A stretch of DNA of 64,000 nt from Datisca glomerata (Eukaryota > Streptophyta > Magnoliopsida > Cucurbitales > Datiscaceae), in the NCBI GenBank assembly GCA_003255025.1, contig QANY01012071.1, positions 186,001-250,000 on the forward strand. Direction: 5' to 3'. Each line of letters opens with the position of its first letter. The stretch's first letter is position 1. Position numbers and translations under genes: made by a program. A model generated the notes under the pieces. The model was not told the origin of the DNA. It saw only the letters and a list, made by a program, of their open reading frames with translations, and ran no database searches. Positions 1 to 11,329 of this stretch are shown here, piece by piece.

Positions 1-1450
1 TTCTCAAGTATGATTACTCATAATGGAATCAATTTCATTGTTGACTGCTTCCTTCCAAAAGGGAGCTTCACGTGCAGACATGGCCTCCTTAAAAATTGAG
101 GCTCATTCTTAAGAAAGTACGACAAAAAATTCAGACCAAATTATTTTTTAATTATTGCTCTCTTATCGCGTCTAGGCTCATCTTTTTATCACTTTTATCA
201 TTCAATGACTCATCTTTCCCACTAGTAGATGCAGTCACCGTACTAGACTTGTGGGAAGGGCTACATGGAAATGTATCTTCAAAAAATATAGCATGACATG
301 AGTCAATGATAACATTTGCATGCACCTCATTATTATCGGATTTATGCACAAGAAAATGAAATGCACTGCTATTATGTGTATAACCGATAAAGATACAGGC
401 TATGGTCTTTGGCCCTAACCTCATTCTTTTTGGAGTCAGAACAATCGCATTTCCTAGACACCCCCACACTTTTAAGAATTTATAAGACGGTAATCTTCTT
501 TTCCATAACTTATAAGGGGTCTTGTTAGTTCTTTTATGGGGTATTCTATTAAGAATATAGTTGGCCACAAGTAAAGCTTCCCCCTACAATTTTTGTGGTA
601 CTCCAGAGCTAATTAGCATGGCTACCATCATCTTTTTTAAGGTTCCGTTCTTCCTTCCAGCCACTCCATTTTGCTGAGGAGTGTAAGGTGGTGTTACTTG
701 ATGGATAATGCCATGTTGGGCATAAAAATCAGCTAAATTGTGAGATTCATACTCTCCACCTCTATCACTTCTCAAAACTTTGATTTTCTTTTCTAGTTGA
801 TTTTTGACTTCATTCTTATAAACCATAAACATGCTTAAAGCTTCATTTTTTTTCTAAGCAAGTAAACATAACAATATCTAGTACAATCATCAATGGAAGT
901 TATAAAGTATTTCTTACCACCTCTAGATTGTACCATTTTTAAGTCACAAATGTAAGGATGAATCAATTCTAAAGATTATGTTTTTCTGTTATCAATAGAA
1001 TGGAAAAGTGGTCTAGAAAATATATCGTCAACATATGTTTCACTTATACATATGATCAAATTAATGCTAGGCAATGATCCTTTTTTACCAATCTTTTTAA
1101 AAATCTATAATTCACATGACCTAATCTACCATGTCAAACATTAAATAACTCAATCATATAAGTAACAGAAGCATTATTATTATAAATAAAGTCAACAGAA
1201 ATATTCATCTTAAATAAACCATCAACTAGGTATCACTTTTCCTACAAACACACCCCATTTAGTCTCAACACATTTGTCAGACTAAAAAACAATCCTAAAA
1301 CCCTTATTAATCAATAAAGAACCAAATTAAACTCTTCCTAATCTCAGGAACATGAAGTACATCATTCAAAGTTAGAACATTCCTAGATGTAAACTTAAAC
1401 CACTTTGCCCTTGTCATGTATTGCAGAGGTATACGAGTTTCCTATAAAAA
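1..1450 (-). pseudogene. copia integrase region (pre-integrase, core, C-terminal part), inactive
   Basis: Integrase would join element DNA to the genome. Two open stretches carry typical copia integrase sequence: 584-832 with LRSDRGGEY and TPQQNGVA, and 152-568 with LKVWGCLGNA and IFIGYTHNS, the latter lying between the core and reverse transcriptase. Further upstream, around 860-1000, the reading TSIDDCTRYCYVYLL continues the core in a broken frame. Two residues of the DDE triad appear lost. The first aspartate, expected in an HTD or HSD motif, reads HPY, and the catalytic glutamate, expected as AERKN, reads AGRKN (near 650-660). The second aspartate (SDRGGEY) remains. The frame is interrupted between 832 and 1450. 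Confidence in the family is high; residue losses assume the usual copia consensus. Confidence 0.85.
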
Positions 1451-2467
1451 AGCTTATCTCCATCTTCAGCCTTCTTCTAGTTAGTAAGCATGTTCTGGAC
1501 ATCACATATATTCTTGGTTGCTCTAGTATCCAGCCAGCAATCTGAAGTGTTACTGAGAAGATTCACTTTAGTAACTATTACTGAAAAGTTCTCATCTATT
1601 TCCATCACATTTTCTTATGCATTAGGCTTCTTTCCCATCGTCTTTCATTTGTGACACTCCATGGCGCTCTGTCATGGTTTCCCACAAGTGTAACAGTTTC
1701 CCATAATCTTCTTAAAGATCTTTCTTTTTTGTGCAAACTATTTCTTTCCTTTATTCTTCGTAACATGTTTCTGATTGGGTATGTTCTCCTCCACCACATT
1801 AGCCTTTGCATCAAAAGACGTGTCAATGGCTTTCTCATTCATCATGTTGTCCTCCTCAATCCTCAGTCTCACGACTAAGTCCTCTAGTTTCATGTCCTTC
1901 CTTTTATGCTTAAGGTAGTTTTTGAATTCTTTCCAAGAAGGTGGAAGTTTTTCAATTATCGCAGTAACTTAGAATGATTGACTTATTGCCATACCTTCAG
2001 CATGAACATCATGGATAAGGATCTTCAACTATTGGAATTGACTCATCACAGACAAAGAATCTTTCATCTTATATTCCAAAAATCGTGCTACAGTAAACTT
2101 TTTAGTTCCAGTGTCTTCTGTCCTATACTTTTTATCCAAGGATTCCTATAGTTCCTTTGCAGACTTGATTTGACTATAGACATTATACAGGGAATTATCC
2201 AATCCGTTGAGGATATAGTTCCGGCATAAAAACTCTGCATGCTTCTATCATCAACGACTACAATCACAGTTCTTTCTCTCCTTCCTTCAAGACAAGAGAC
2301 TCCTCATTAAAAAATTTGACAATATTTGTTGTAAGATAGAACAACATTTTCTGTTGCCATCTTTTGAAGTTATCGCCATTAAACTTTTCCGGTTTCTCTT
2401 GATGGCTTATAGGAGGACTCACAACAGATATAGAGGAAGTACTTACATAACTTGGACTTGCCATCAT
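1450..2467 (-). pseudogene. copia gag and start of protease, decayed
   Basis: Gag is the structural capsid protein of the retrotransposon. The start chosen is the ATG at 2467 (minus strand), followed by a short variable N-terminus and EKFNGDNFKRWQQKMLFYL, a recognisable copia gag opening. Frame shifts occur left of 2264. Near 1640-1705 the minus strand reads CYTCGKP, a stop, then QSAMEC. This is a CX2CX4HX4C zinc knuckle in which the histidine position reads Q. Around 1510-1550 the reading CWLDTRATKNIC matches the copia protease active site, with DTG changed to DTR. Stops and altered zinc and active-site residues indicate a nonfunctional copy. The open stretch at 1605-1838 is in a different frame from the knuckle and is not coding. 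Confidence 0.8.
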
Positions 2468-2510
2468 AACAGTTCACAAAACTGAAATGAGAAATGTTAC
2501 TCTTTTAGAT

Positions 2511-3050
2511 TGTAAGAAAAATTAGTGATATACTTTATTAACAATAATAATGTAATACACTCTCAACGTACAAAATATAGAGAAACAAAATTATAGAGAA
2601 AACTTAGACTGAGGCTTGCTGATGTGTGATAGGCTAAAATAATAATGTCCCTACAGATGGTGCTCACAGTCTTGGACGTATGTCTTCAGGATACAATGGT
2701 CTCTTAGAGGCAGTAAGCAGCATAATAATACTATCTCATTTGACGAACCAGAAAGTGTTTGTGTTTCAGATATATGCTTTTTACTGACTTTAAAAATTCC
2801 AGCCCCAATAATGCCCATGAAAATGACTTATATAGAAGTCATTGTGATTGTCTAAACAATCACAAATGTTGGACTTATTACTGTCCAGAACAGTCACGCA
2901 TGGTGAAGTTGAGATTATACTGATCTAATTTTCCTATTAATTAATTCCTTAATGTACTTCTACCGATATTCTGATAATCTTAATCTATTTGATTAATTAC
3001 AGATTATCTTAAGCTTTTAAAAGTCTCATATTATTAGTAGTCTCACTCGA
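2511..3050 (-). repeat. probable 5' LTR and leader of the copia element at 1-2467
   Basis: Upstream of gag on the minus strand there is about 540 bp of noncoding sequence. It ends in TTTTCTTACA (plus-strand left edge at 2511), a plausible LTR 3' end. It contains CTATATAAG on the minus strand near 2830-2840, a plausible TATA box. No standard initiator-tRNA-Met primer site follows it, and the second LTR is outside the window, so the call rests on position and composition only. Confidence 0.45.
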
Positions 3051-3216
3051 TCAGCGTATTTCTCTTTTGTTATTACATTGAATGTCTTTTGGATGTTTTC
3101 TTCAGTTTGAATTTTTATTTTAAACTATCATAGAAAGGCCTTTTTCTTTCCTATGCCAATTTTTTTTATAAAATTGACCCTTTAATGACTAGGAATCCAT
3201 GTCATTAGAGGCCCTT

Positions 3217-6200
3217 TCATGATGGTTTTTGGTAAAAATAAGCTAAGATGACATCCCGAAAGATGAAAATGGCATCCTCGTCACTAAAAAGTTTTAATGG
3301 TGATTTTCTACTATCATCTAAAATCAATTTTGTAGTAGTGCATTCTTCCAATCCCAATAGGTTGATAGTCATGATTAAACTCCAAACTCTGTTTCTTTCC
3401 CTCAAGTAAATTCCATATATCTTTCATAAGCGTCTTCCTACACCTCTTTGATATGAAAACTTCATCTATATTTACATAATTGAAATACTTAGATTTCTTA
3501 ATATAAGGAATAAAACAGTTATAATTAAACTATAAAACACATACACCTTCCAATTCAATGTTATCCTTTGAATTTGGGTTTGACCTCATAAACTCTTCTA
3601 TATTGATAGATGGAGTGTCCTAGATCACTAAGTTTTGTTGTTTTGAACAAGGAATGATAAATTCATGTAGAGAAAAAAATATGAAGACAATAATCGTTGT
3701 TCAATGCATCAATATGTGAAATTACATGAACTTCAAATAAAGAAATAACATTTACCTAAATTGACATAATCGAATTGGCCCATCATCACTCATGTCGTCA
3801 TCACTAAAGTAGCATCATCGGATTGTTCATTATCTTCATTTGATCTACCTAAATTTGTATGAATTCTATCACCATCACCATCTGGTCCAACTAACTCTAC
3901 ATCTTCTAGGTTATTGTTACACATGTCTTCAAAGTCATGATCATTGTGTTGCTCATTTCTAAAATATACTTATGTGTCGTTATCTATATATGGCTCCCCC
4001 ATATCATACAAATCCCTATGTTTTGTATGAATAATCACATGCCACTCTTTTTCTTTAGGATCTTGTAGAATAATACACCAGACACACTTGATATGCAAAG
4101 ATAAAAAGCTCACGGTTCACCTGTTCACCGGTCCACCAAGTTTTACTTCATATTCCAAGTGAACTGCTAAGTGGACCATAATAGTGAAGAAAGATGGAGG
4201 AAACATCATTTTCATTTTACAAAGTACAAGCACAACTCAAGGTTGTAGTTTATCAATCATGTCTTCGTGTAAAGTAGTCGAACATAATTCTTTAAAGAAC
4301 AAACACAATGTAGATATAACTACATTCACCTTCTTTGATAGAATCCCTTACAACATAATCGTTAGAAGTTGTTACATGATGATATGGTAATATAACTTTT
4401 GGGACCTTGATTTTTTTATTAGTTAGATCAACAAACCTGGAAATGTTTGATGCAAACCCATCAGGAACTTCTATACTTTTTAGAACATTCGAGAATATAT
4501 CATTTTCCTTATTTGTCAATAAAAACGTTGCGGAAGGTACGAAAGCTTTGTTCCTTTCCATGACTTGAGGATCTAGCTGATGCATTATACCTATGCATTG
4601 GATGTCTAGACGTGTCTTTATATTATCTTTTGATTTACACGCATCTTTACGAAGCGTCCCAAGTACGTTATCAAATACATTCTTCTCTACATGCATCATA
4701 TAAGGATTATTATGACTTATAAGATTAAACTCTCAATAAGATTAAACTCCCAATAAGGATGTTCTCTCCTTAATTTTGTCATTTAAGGAACTTATACTAT
4801 AACGATACTTATGAGTAGGATCCAAAAACCACTGATGACCCATAAAAATTTTGACTATGGTTCAATATTAGAATTAGGGCAGGTAAATCTTTAATGTATA
4901 TTCCATCAAGATAAATTAGCAAGATAAAAAGTCACTAATAGTCTACAACAATGATGCACGCATCTTAAATATTTGTTTTCTTGATGCATCATGTATCTAG
5001 ACTGATCTCCCATAATTCTTCTAACTCCTTAGCTTGTGGTTCTAAACATACATCAATATTGTTGCATGGAAGTTTGGGTTCGGGGATGATTAATGATAGA
5101 ATGAAATTGGCTTGCTTCATACACATCCATGGTGGTAAATTATATGGAACTAAAAGCACAAGCCACGCATTATGACTGGTACTCATATTCCCATATGGGT
5201 TAAACTCGTCAATAACTAAGTTAAGTCTAACATTACGTGACTCTATAGTAAAATCGACATATCCATCAAAAAAATGATTTTCATGCATCTGAGTCTGCAA
5301 GATGTCTTAACACACCATCTTTAGTGTTCATCATGATGTCATCTCATTCTTTCTACAATTTTCAATCTTGTTTTCAGAGAAAAATGATGCAGCACCTTAG
5401 GTGATATTTTGCTTTCAATTTTCTATGAGTTCTTAATGAAAGGATCCATTATCATTCTCATTGTTGAGACACTTTGAAGTCCTACAAGTTCAAATGATTG
5501 ATCTTCAACATTATTTTTCCAATACAATATGCAGCCATTTAGACATGCATGTATTTTCCCATATCTAAGACCTAACTTTTTGATGATTTTTTTTTTGCTT
5601 CATGAAATGACTCTAGAAGCTGAACATCTTCGAGAAAAAAATCACATAGTAAATCAAGAAGCACAGTCAAAGATTTATCACACCATCCATAGAGACATTT
5701 AGTGCGATGTAGATGCATTATAAATCATAGCTTTAAATACTTTTTATATCTAGAAGATAATGATTGATTACTATCTCTAACTGAATTATAAAAATCTCGA
5801 GTTTCAGAGTCAGATCCAACATCACTGGGTTGTTCATAATTATCCCTACCATCTGTTGTTCAGACTTATTCTCAAATACATTGGTTTCTTGAGATGGAAT
5901 AGAGTTCATATCTCCTACATTATTTATCCCAAAAATATCATGCATATAATTGGGACCTTCTGATGGATGTGGCATTGTTGGGTCTGCCATCGTTCTTCAT
6001 TTACTTGAACTTGAGATATACAACTCCAAATAGTTTTTCCATGAAAAACCCAACGAGTTTACCTTTACCGAATCAATTACGAATCAAGTGATCATAGACG
6101 TCTTTAATGCACATACTATTTTCATATTTTTGGCATGGACAATACATATTACCATCTTCAGAGGACCTCTCCAAATAAAATTTAAAAAATTGGCTTACCC

Positions 6201-6245
6201 CTTTCAAATAATATTCTTGATTTTTGAATCTAACTCTTGCCCATT
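3217..6245 (-). pseudogene. CACTA tnp2-type transposase region, multiply broken
   Basis: The transposase would cut and move the element. From right to left on the minus strand I read: a transposase-associated N-terminal domain (6245-6000) with EYYLKGVSQFF and a CPCQK cysteine motif; a weakly readable stretch through 5990-5340; a tnp2 core at 5300-4989 with NPYGNMSTSHNAW and YNLPPWMCMKQANF; and a tnp2 C-terminal part at 4699-4292 with MHVEKNVFDNVLGTL. Then comes a DUF4218-like piece near 4200-4130 (PPSFFTIMVHLAVHLEYE). It runs almost at once into DUF4216-like sequence near 4080-3990 (DPKEKEWHVIIHTKHRDLYD). The normal stretch between those two domains seems deleted. The last part, 3660-3217, including DDSRKSPLKLFSDEDAIF, is open but I do not recognise it. 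Many stops and frameshifts are present. Confidence 0.8.
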
Positions 6246-6723
6246 ATAATAAAACTTATGAACATATTCATATATAACACTAAATTATCTATCAAACTTA
6301 TAATACTCCTTAATCATAATAATCAAGCAAATCACAATCAATTAACACCAAGATAAAAATTCACCCAAAAGAAGGGAAATAAAAATCCTCACCTCATTAA
6401 AATGCATACAAGTTTCATGGTCATACACATAATCACCACTACCATTTTCCTTCTAACCTTAATTAGCGTCAGTAAACAAACCCAAATCAACCAAATTTTG
6501 GCCAAACAATTTATAATCACAAATGTTGCAGAAAGATTAAATATATAAATTTTGAGAAAAAAAATCGCATTTAGATAATAATTATACGTAAAAAAGAATA
6601 GATCACAATGTTGAATAACACTCTTAAATTAAATCTTAACAACCAAGATAAAAATCAAATACTAAATCTTAGTTATTGTAAAATAAATAAATAACTCATA
6701 CCTCTAGGGTTTCCAAGGAGAGC

Positions 6724-6728
<5 letters not shown>

Positions 6729-6756
<28 letters not shown>
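6729..6756. repeat. GA dinucleotide microsatellite
   Basis: About 14 GA units lie in what would be the 5' untranslated part of the CACTA element (minus-strand CT-rich leader). Shorter imperfect GA tracts follow to about 6822. Confidence 0.95.
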
Positions 6757-6759
<3 letters not shown>

Positions 6760-7140
6760 GAGGAGAGAGAATGATGGAAAGAGAGAACCGACAAAGAGAG
6801 AGAGAGCTGAAGGAGAGAGAGAGTGGTGGAGGTCTGCTATAATGGCAGTCCTCCTCACGGGGTTGGGGTGAAATACCCCTAACCCCGAAATGACGTTGTT
6901 TTTGCCTTCAAAATGAATGCAACATGATGCCATTTCAAACAAAATATTACAACGCTATACTAGAGGTTTTCAAACTACCAGTAAATGACGCAAAAAATGC
7001 CTGTATTACTTTGACTTCTATGTTTTATTCAGACGGTTTGAGACCACTCATATAGATGTGAACCTCGCTGGCAAAACTCTAATTTTCCTCAATTTTTTCT
7101 AGTAGTTTTTTTTCATCCGTAAAAAACCATCGGGAAAAGG

Positions 7141-7155
7141 TGTTTTCTAGTAGTG
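7141..7155 (-). repeat. CACTA terminal inverted repeat, right end
   Basis: Minus strand CACTACTAGAAAACA, starting with the diagnostic CACTA. The next three bases outward are ATT (7156-7158), the candidate 3-bp target duplication, but no partner was found on the left. Confidence 0.85.
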
Positions 7156-7722
7156 ATTGATATCATATATCACTTAATTCATGAGGCTTTATCTTAGGAT
7201 GTCGTCACATTCAGTAAAATCCCTACATTGGAGAATCCAACTAAAAAGATGACTAAGTCTATTTCTATACGTGAGTTCCAACTTTGCATGGACTTGGTTG
7301 GTGGTCGATGTGAATGATTTTTTGTTGCTTTGAGAAAGATGTTTGAAGAATCTACTTTTGAAGATTATGATGCAATTTGAAGCTAAGGTGGAGATTTGTT
7401 GAGGGAGTGACTCTTAAATTATTGGAATGGGAAGCTTTGTCACACTTCGTCTATTTTCAAGCTACACTTTCTTAATTTCCTTCATAAATAGGACTATCTC
7501 TCCATTTTTACGTGGTACGTCATACAAGTTATGGAGATATTTATATGGGCCTAGTATATTTTAAGGCACTACTTAGTTCAATATTCTAAGGCTCTAACGC
7601 TCTATACCTGTGGATGTAGAAATATTGTCAAACCACATAAGTTCTTTGTGTACCTTATTTCATTATTTGTCCTTTTTATATTTTGCATATTTTCCTAATT
7701 TTATGGGTTCGTGGCCCTAACA
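7156..7722 (+). mobile_element. 3' end of a plus-strand copia element with its LTR
   Basis: Immediately after the CACTA end the plus strand reads IDIIYHLIHEAL, a stop, then DVVTFSKIPTLENP and MTKSISIREFQLCMDLVGG. This matches the C-terminus of copia RNase H, where the family motif is close to NPADMLTKP followed by an F-x-CMDLVG ending. A polypurine-like AAGGTGGAGATTT precedes a TG...CA block of 326 bp, the LTR. The rest of this element, to the left, is not found in place. It was either displaced by the CACTA insertion or deleted. Stops within the coding part show decay. Confidence 0.75.
7397..7722 (+). repeat. copia 3' LTR, 326 bp
   Basis: The block starts TGTTGAGGGAG directly after a purine-rich tract and ends in CCCTAACA. 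It holds a TATA-like CATAAATAGGA near 7484-7494. The TG...CA ends and the coding context to its left support an LTR. Its partner LTR is not visible in this window. Confidence 0.65.
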
Positions 7723-8569
7723 ATAACAGTTATTCCTAAAATTAAAAGTTAAGAATACAAAAAGACATGCCATAATTTACCTATAAAATTGCTCAAGTTC
7801 ACATCTATTACTTAATTTTATACGCACTTATAGTGTTTGTGTGTTTAGCTAATATTATTAAATTCTTTTATTACTTTCAGTTAGAGATTATCAAAGCATG
7901 TTCTAACAACTCATAGTTATAAAAGTTCTTGTTTTAATAAAAATGGCCACTCGAAATTGGGGGCTTTAGGCTTAGGTTGTTCCTCTTTTGGAGTTTAAAT
8001 GACAGTACATACATATAACACGTTTAAAAAAACTCTTGGCCAAACACAAAGTGCCTATAAGAGAATGGTGTATGAGCTACAATTTTCATTATTTTTTCAC
8101 TATATGTGGAGCTGTATCTTACCTATAACACAAAACTTTATGGTATGCGGAACATGAACAAGGATGTGATGTGACAAGGGTAGACTTCTTCATAAGTCTT
8201 AGATAGTATAATATATATTTTCAGGATCACGTATAACATAGAGAAATTGTATCAATCCTAAGTAGTTGAAGTTTGAACTTAGTAAATAAGAAACTAAAAT
8301 ACCAAAAGTTTTAGGACGAAATATTATTGTATAACTTAGGCCTTAATTTTATTCTAGCTTTAATTAATTACTTGTTGCTAATTATAAGTGGAACGTCAAG
8401 AAACTCTTAACAAATTGTTAATGATCCATATTTTGAACAGTAAGATCTGGATAAGGTTGACCCAAGTAAGTTGCTGCTTGGGCCTAGAACCCCCAAAAGA
8501 AAAAAAATAATTACAACAAATAAATAAATTTTGAAAGTCAATTTAAAAAATAACAACTTCAAATTATAG
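7723..8569. other. unassigned noncoding stretch
   Basis: AT-rich sequence with no open frame of note and no similarity I can name. Confidence 0.6.
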
Positions 8570-9341
8570 GTAAATAATAAATTTTTAGTGTCACGTCATC
8601 AACCGACTATTGATGAATTTGTAGTTGACGAGTTTAACCTTCAACTTACAGATTTCATAATCAGATTTGGTGGAGTTCTTGCATTAAATTAAATATTTCA
8701 TAATTTATTGTCTTTCAATTCAAAAATTATTTTTTCTTTATTTTTAATTAAATTATATGATAATCAATAATTGATTCTAGTTTTCTTTTTTAGCTAATTC
8801 TGATAAGAAAATATTCTAGTTTCAATGATTGATTCTAACTCTGATAAGGTAAATAATATTTTTATTGCCACGTAATCGACCAGCTATTGACGAATTTGTA
8901 ATTGACGATTTTAAGCTTTGTTTTGTAGATTTTATAATCAGATTTGATGGGGTCATTGCATTTAATTAAATATTCTAAAATTTATTGTCTTTCAATTCAG
9001 ACATTATTTTTTATTTTTTATTAAATTAGATAATAATCAATTATTGATTCTGGTTTTATTTTTTCAGCTAATTCTGATAAGGAAATATTCTAGTTTCAAT
9101 GATTGGTTCTAATTCTGATAAGGTATATAACATATTTTTAGTACCACGTTAGCAACCAGTTGATGATAAATTTGTAGTTGATGATTTTAAACTACGATTT
9201 ACAGATTTTATAATCAGATTTGGTATGGTCCTTGCATTTAATTAAATATTCAAAAATTTATTGTCTTTCAATTCAAACGTTATTTTTATTTTTATTTTTA
9301 ATTAAATTAGATAATAATCAATTATTGATTCTAGTTTTTTT
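8570..9341. repeat. tandem repeat, ~277-bp unit, 2.8 copies
   Basis: Three consecutive copies start near 8570, 8849 and 9123 (periods about 279 and 274 bp). The third stops early at about 9341. Shared blocks in each copy include CAGATTTTATAATCAGATTT, TTATTGTCTTTCAATTCA and AGATAATAATCAATTATTGA, with scattered mismatches and small indels. No coding frame is maintained. Too few copies are present to call it a satellite, but it could be a seed of one or a transposon subterminal duplication. Confidence 0.9.
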
Positions 9342-10320
9342 AGTTTTGGTTGATGGCGTTAACGGTTTCGGGATTTAGTTTTTTTTTAAACATTGGTTAC
9401 TTGATTTACAGTTTTAAAAAATTAAGAATTAATTACATTCATAATTACAGTATCATTAAAACTAGTATATCATCTATAGAAGTATGATATACTCGAATAC
9501 CTTCAAAAACACGCATTATCTATAAATATTTTGAAAGATTTTTAAAATAATATTTGTTGATGGAGTTATATTAGTAATATCACTTATATACTTGAAGAAT
9601 TATTTTTTAATGATTATTATCGAAACAAACTTCCATATGTGATGAAAGTGTTTATTGTTGTTTTTTTAAAGATTTAATATAGATTTTATTAGTTTTTTTT
9701 ATTTTGGAAACAATTGATTGAAGAGAAGTTATTGTATTTAGTGATTTTCTAAGGGATTTTGATTGGTGTCATTGAGGTTCTTAAAAATGGTTATGGTATG
9801 TTTGATTTTCAAATAACGCCAAGTAATTACTTCTTAATTTCTAGCGTTTATCAATTAGGTATATCAACTATATACCGATGACATACCTGAAAAAATATCT
9901 AACATGTTATATATAGAAGATGATCAATTTAGTCTAAAATTATTGACTAGTTAAAAAATCTCGTATTTGTCAAAATCTATTGAAAACATGCTATTTTTTA
10001 AAAAACCCTATTAAAGTTGTCTATTATGCAAAATTTCTCTTAAAAGAACCCAAGGTAGGAAAAGCCATAAAATAACCTTACCTACCTTCGACAATTTCAT
10101 TCTTCAACGAGTCCCATCCCCCCTCCACCCCCATCCATTGTAACCATTTTTCATCATTCTGACCTTCCAGAACATAAGCAGACAACGACTTCTTCTTTAC
10201 TCCACATGATACAAAAGACCTCTAGGGTTGGGTAATTGGAAGAGATATGCTGCTACCTTCTTTTCTTATCCAAACTTCATAATATTTTGATGTGTTTACA
10301 TATGGGAATCACTAATTTAG
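9342..10320. other. unassigned noncoding stretch, insertion-site flank
   Basis: AT-rich DNA without a recognisable gene. Its last five bases, TTTAG (10316-10320), are the left target-site duplicate of the large gypsy element that follows. Confidence 0.6.
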
Positions 10321-10516
10321 TGTAGATATTTTATTTTGTCCGGTCCAGTACTTTAAAAATATAAAATTTATTTTTTAACCTATATACTAGTCTAAGACTA
10401 TGTGTATAATTTAAAAAATAGCTCAATGCCTAAAAATAAGAAGAATTCTTCAAGGACTTAAAAATTAAAAGGGAACAAAAATGACTAAAAATAAAAAGTG
10501 AAGCCCTAAGTTTACA

Positions 10517-10525
10517 TATAAATAG
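10517..10525 (+). promoter_or_regulatory. TATA box in 5' LTR
   Basis: TATAAATAGAGGGG lies about 200 bp into the LTR. The same motif occurs at 24165-24172 in the 3' LTR. It is the likely core promoter of the element, judged by motif and position only. Confidence 0.6.
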
Positions 10526-11301
10526 AGGGGAGGTCTTCACTTGAAAAGAGAATTGGAGAGTAAGAAAGAGAAGGGAGAAATAGAGTTTTCATTTCTATTC
10601 ATCTTTCATCTTCTCATATTCTTTTTCATTAAGGTAGTTCAAATTTTTTGCATCTTAACTTACAATATATCTTGTTCATTATTATTCATCATCTCTCTTC
10701 TTCATACCCATGTAGTTGATATTCCTTTGTTTTCTTTTTCATACATAAGTTGTTTGCTCCTTCTTTATCATTTCTCCTACTCTTAATCTTAAGTTTTATT
10801 TTCATGTACTATTGATTTCTCTACAAGTTTTATAATGAAATAATTTTGTCATCAACTCAATCAATGAGGATGAGGATAAAGTTTTTGAGGGGTGTTAAAT
10901 TAACTCAATGTGAATCAACACTTTAATAGGTTGAAAGTGTACATTTGATGAAAATATCACCTATGATAAGTCTTCATACATAAAAATGTATAAAATAGAT
11001 AGTAAAACCTCTATACAAGATTATACAAATATTTAAGCTTTGAATTTTTTTTTATGTTCTTACAAGTCTTTTCTTATTTTCTTTTCAATTTTTGTTCAGC
11101 ATTTTTATGACACGTGTTTGAACTAGTTATCATCCATGATTATTCCTAGCAATGAAGGAAGAAAAGAAAAATGGTAATTAAAAGATTATGTAGTCAAAAA
11201 TAGCATGCTCATGGCAATTATGTATGAAATGAAATATTTTTTCCATAGATTAATTTATTTACACATGAAAAAATTTATTATTAATTTATTTATTAAACAG
11301 T

Positions 11302-11329
11302 TATATATATATATATATATATATATATN
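11302..11329. repeat. TA microsatellite ending in an ambiguous base
   Basis: A run of 27 bases of alternating T and A ends at 11328, followed by N at 11329, the only undetermined base I saw in the window. A shorter TA run sits at the equivalent place in the 3' LTR (25328-25348). Confidence 0.95.

Larger units (their letters stand above)
1..3050 (-). mobile_element. Ty1/copia LTR retrotransposon, 5' portion, cut by the window start
   Basis: On the minus strand, reading right to left, the order is probable LTR and leader, gag, zinc knuckle, protease, integrase. That is the Ty1/copia order. Reverse transcriptase, RNase H and the 3' LTR would lie left of base 1. Several stops and frameshifts break the polyprotein, and the protease and integrase active sites are altered, so this copy is dead. 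The right boundary is approximate, because the matching LTR is outside the window and I saw no clear target duplication. The element ends close to the decayed CACTA transposon, but which one inserted into the other cannot be decided from the sequence here. Confidence 0.85.
3060..7155 (-). mobile_element. CACTA (En/Spm) DNA transposon, decayed, left end not identified
   Basis: The right end reads, on the minus strand, CACTACTAGAAAACA (7155-7141), a classic CACTA terminal inverted repeat, followed inward by a subterminal region. Inside is a minus-strand tnp2-type transposase pseudogene. The left inverted repeat, expected as CACTACTAG on the plus strand, is not visible before the copia element. 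This end is therefore deleted, too diverged or displaced, and the left coordinate is only approximate. The right end is followed directly by coding sequence of a plus-strand copia element, which suggests the CACTA element jumped into it. Confidence 0.8.

Noticed and set aside
1651..1878. 75-codon plus-strand open frame
   Set aside because: Antisense to the copia gag; the real zinc knuckle is on the minus strand.
3331..3340. TTTTGTAGTAGTG, which on the minus strand reads CACTACTACAAAA like another CACTA terminus
   Set aside because: It lies inside a minus-strand frame that stays open on both sides (EECTTTKLILDD), and no subterminal repeats or partner end are nearby. Chance match is more likely.
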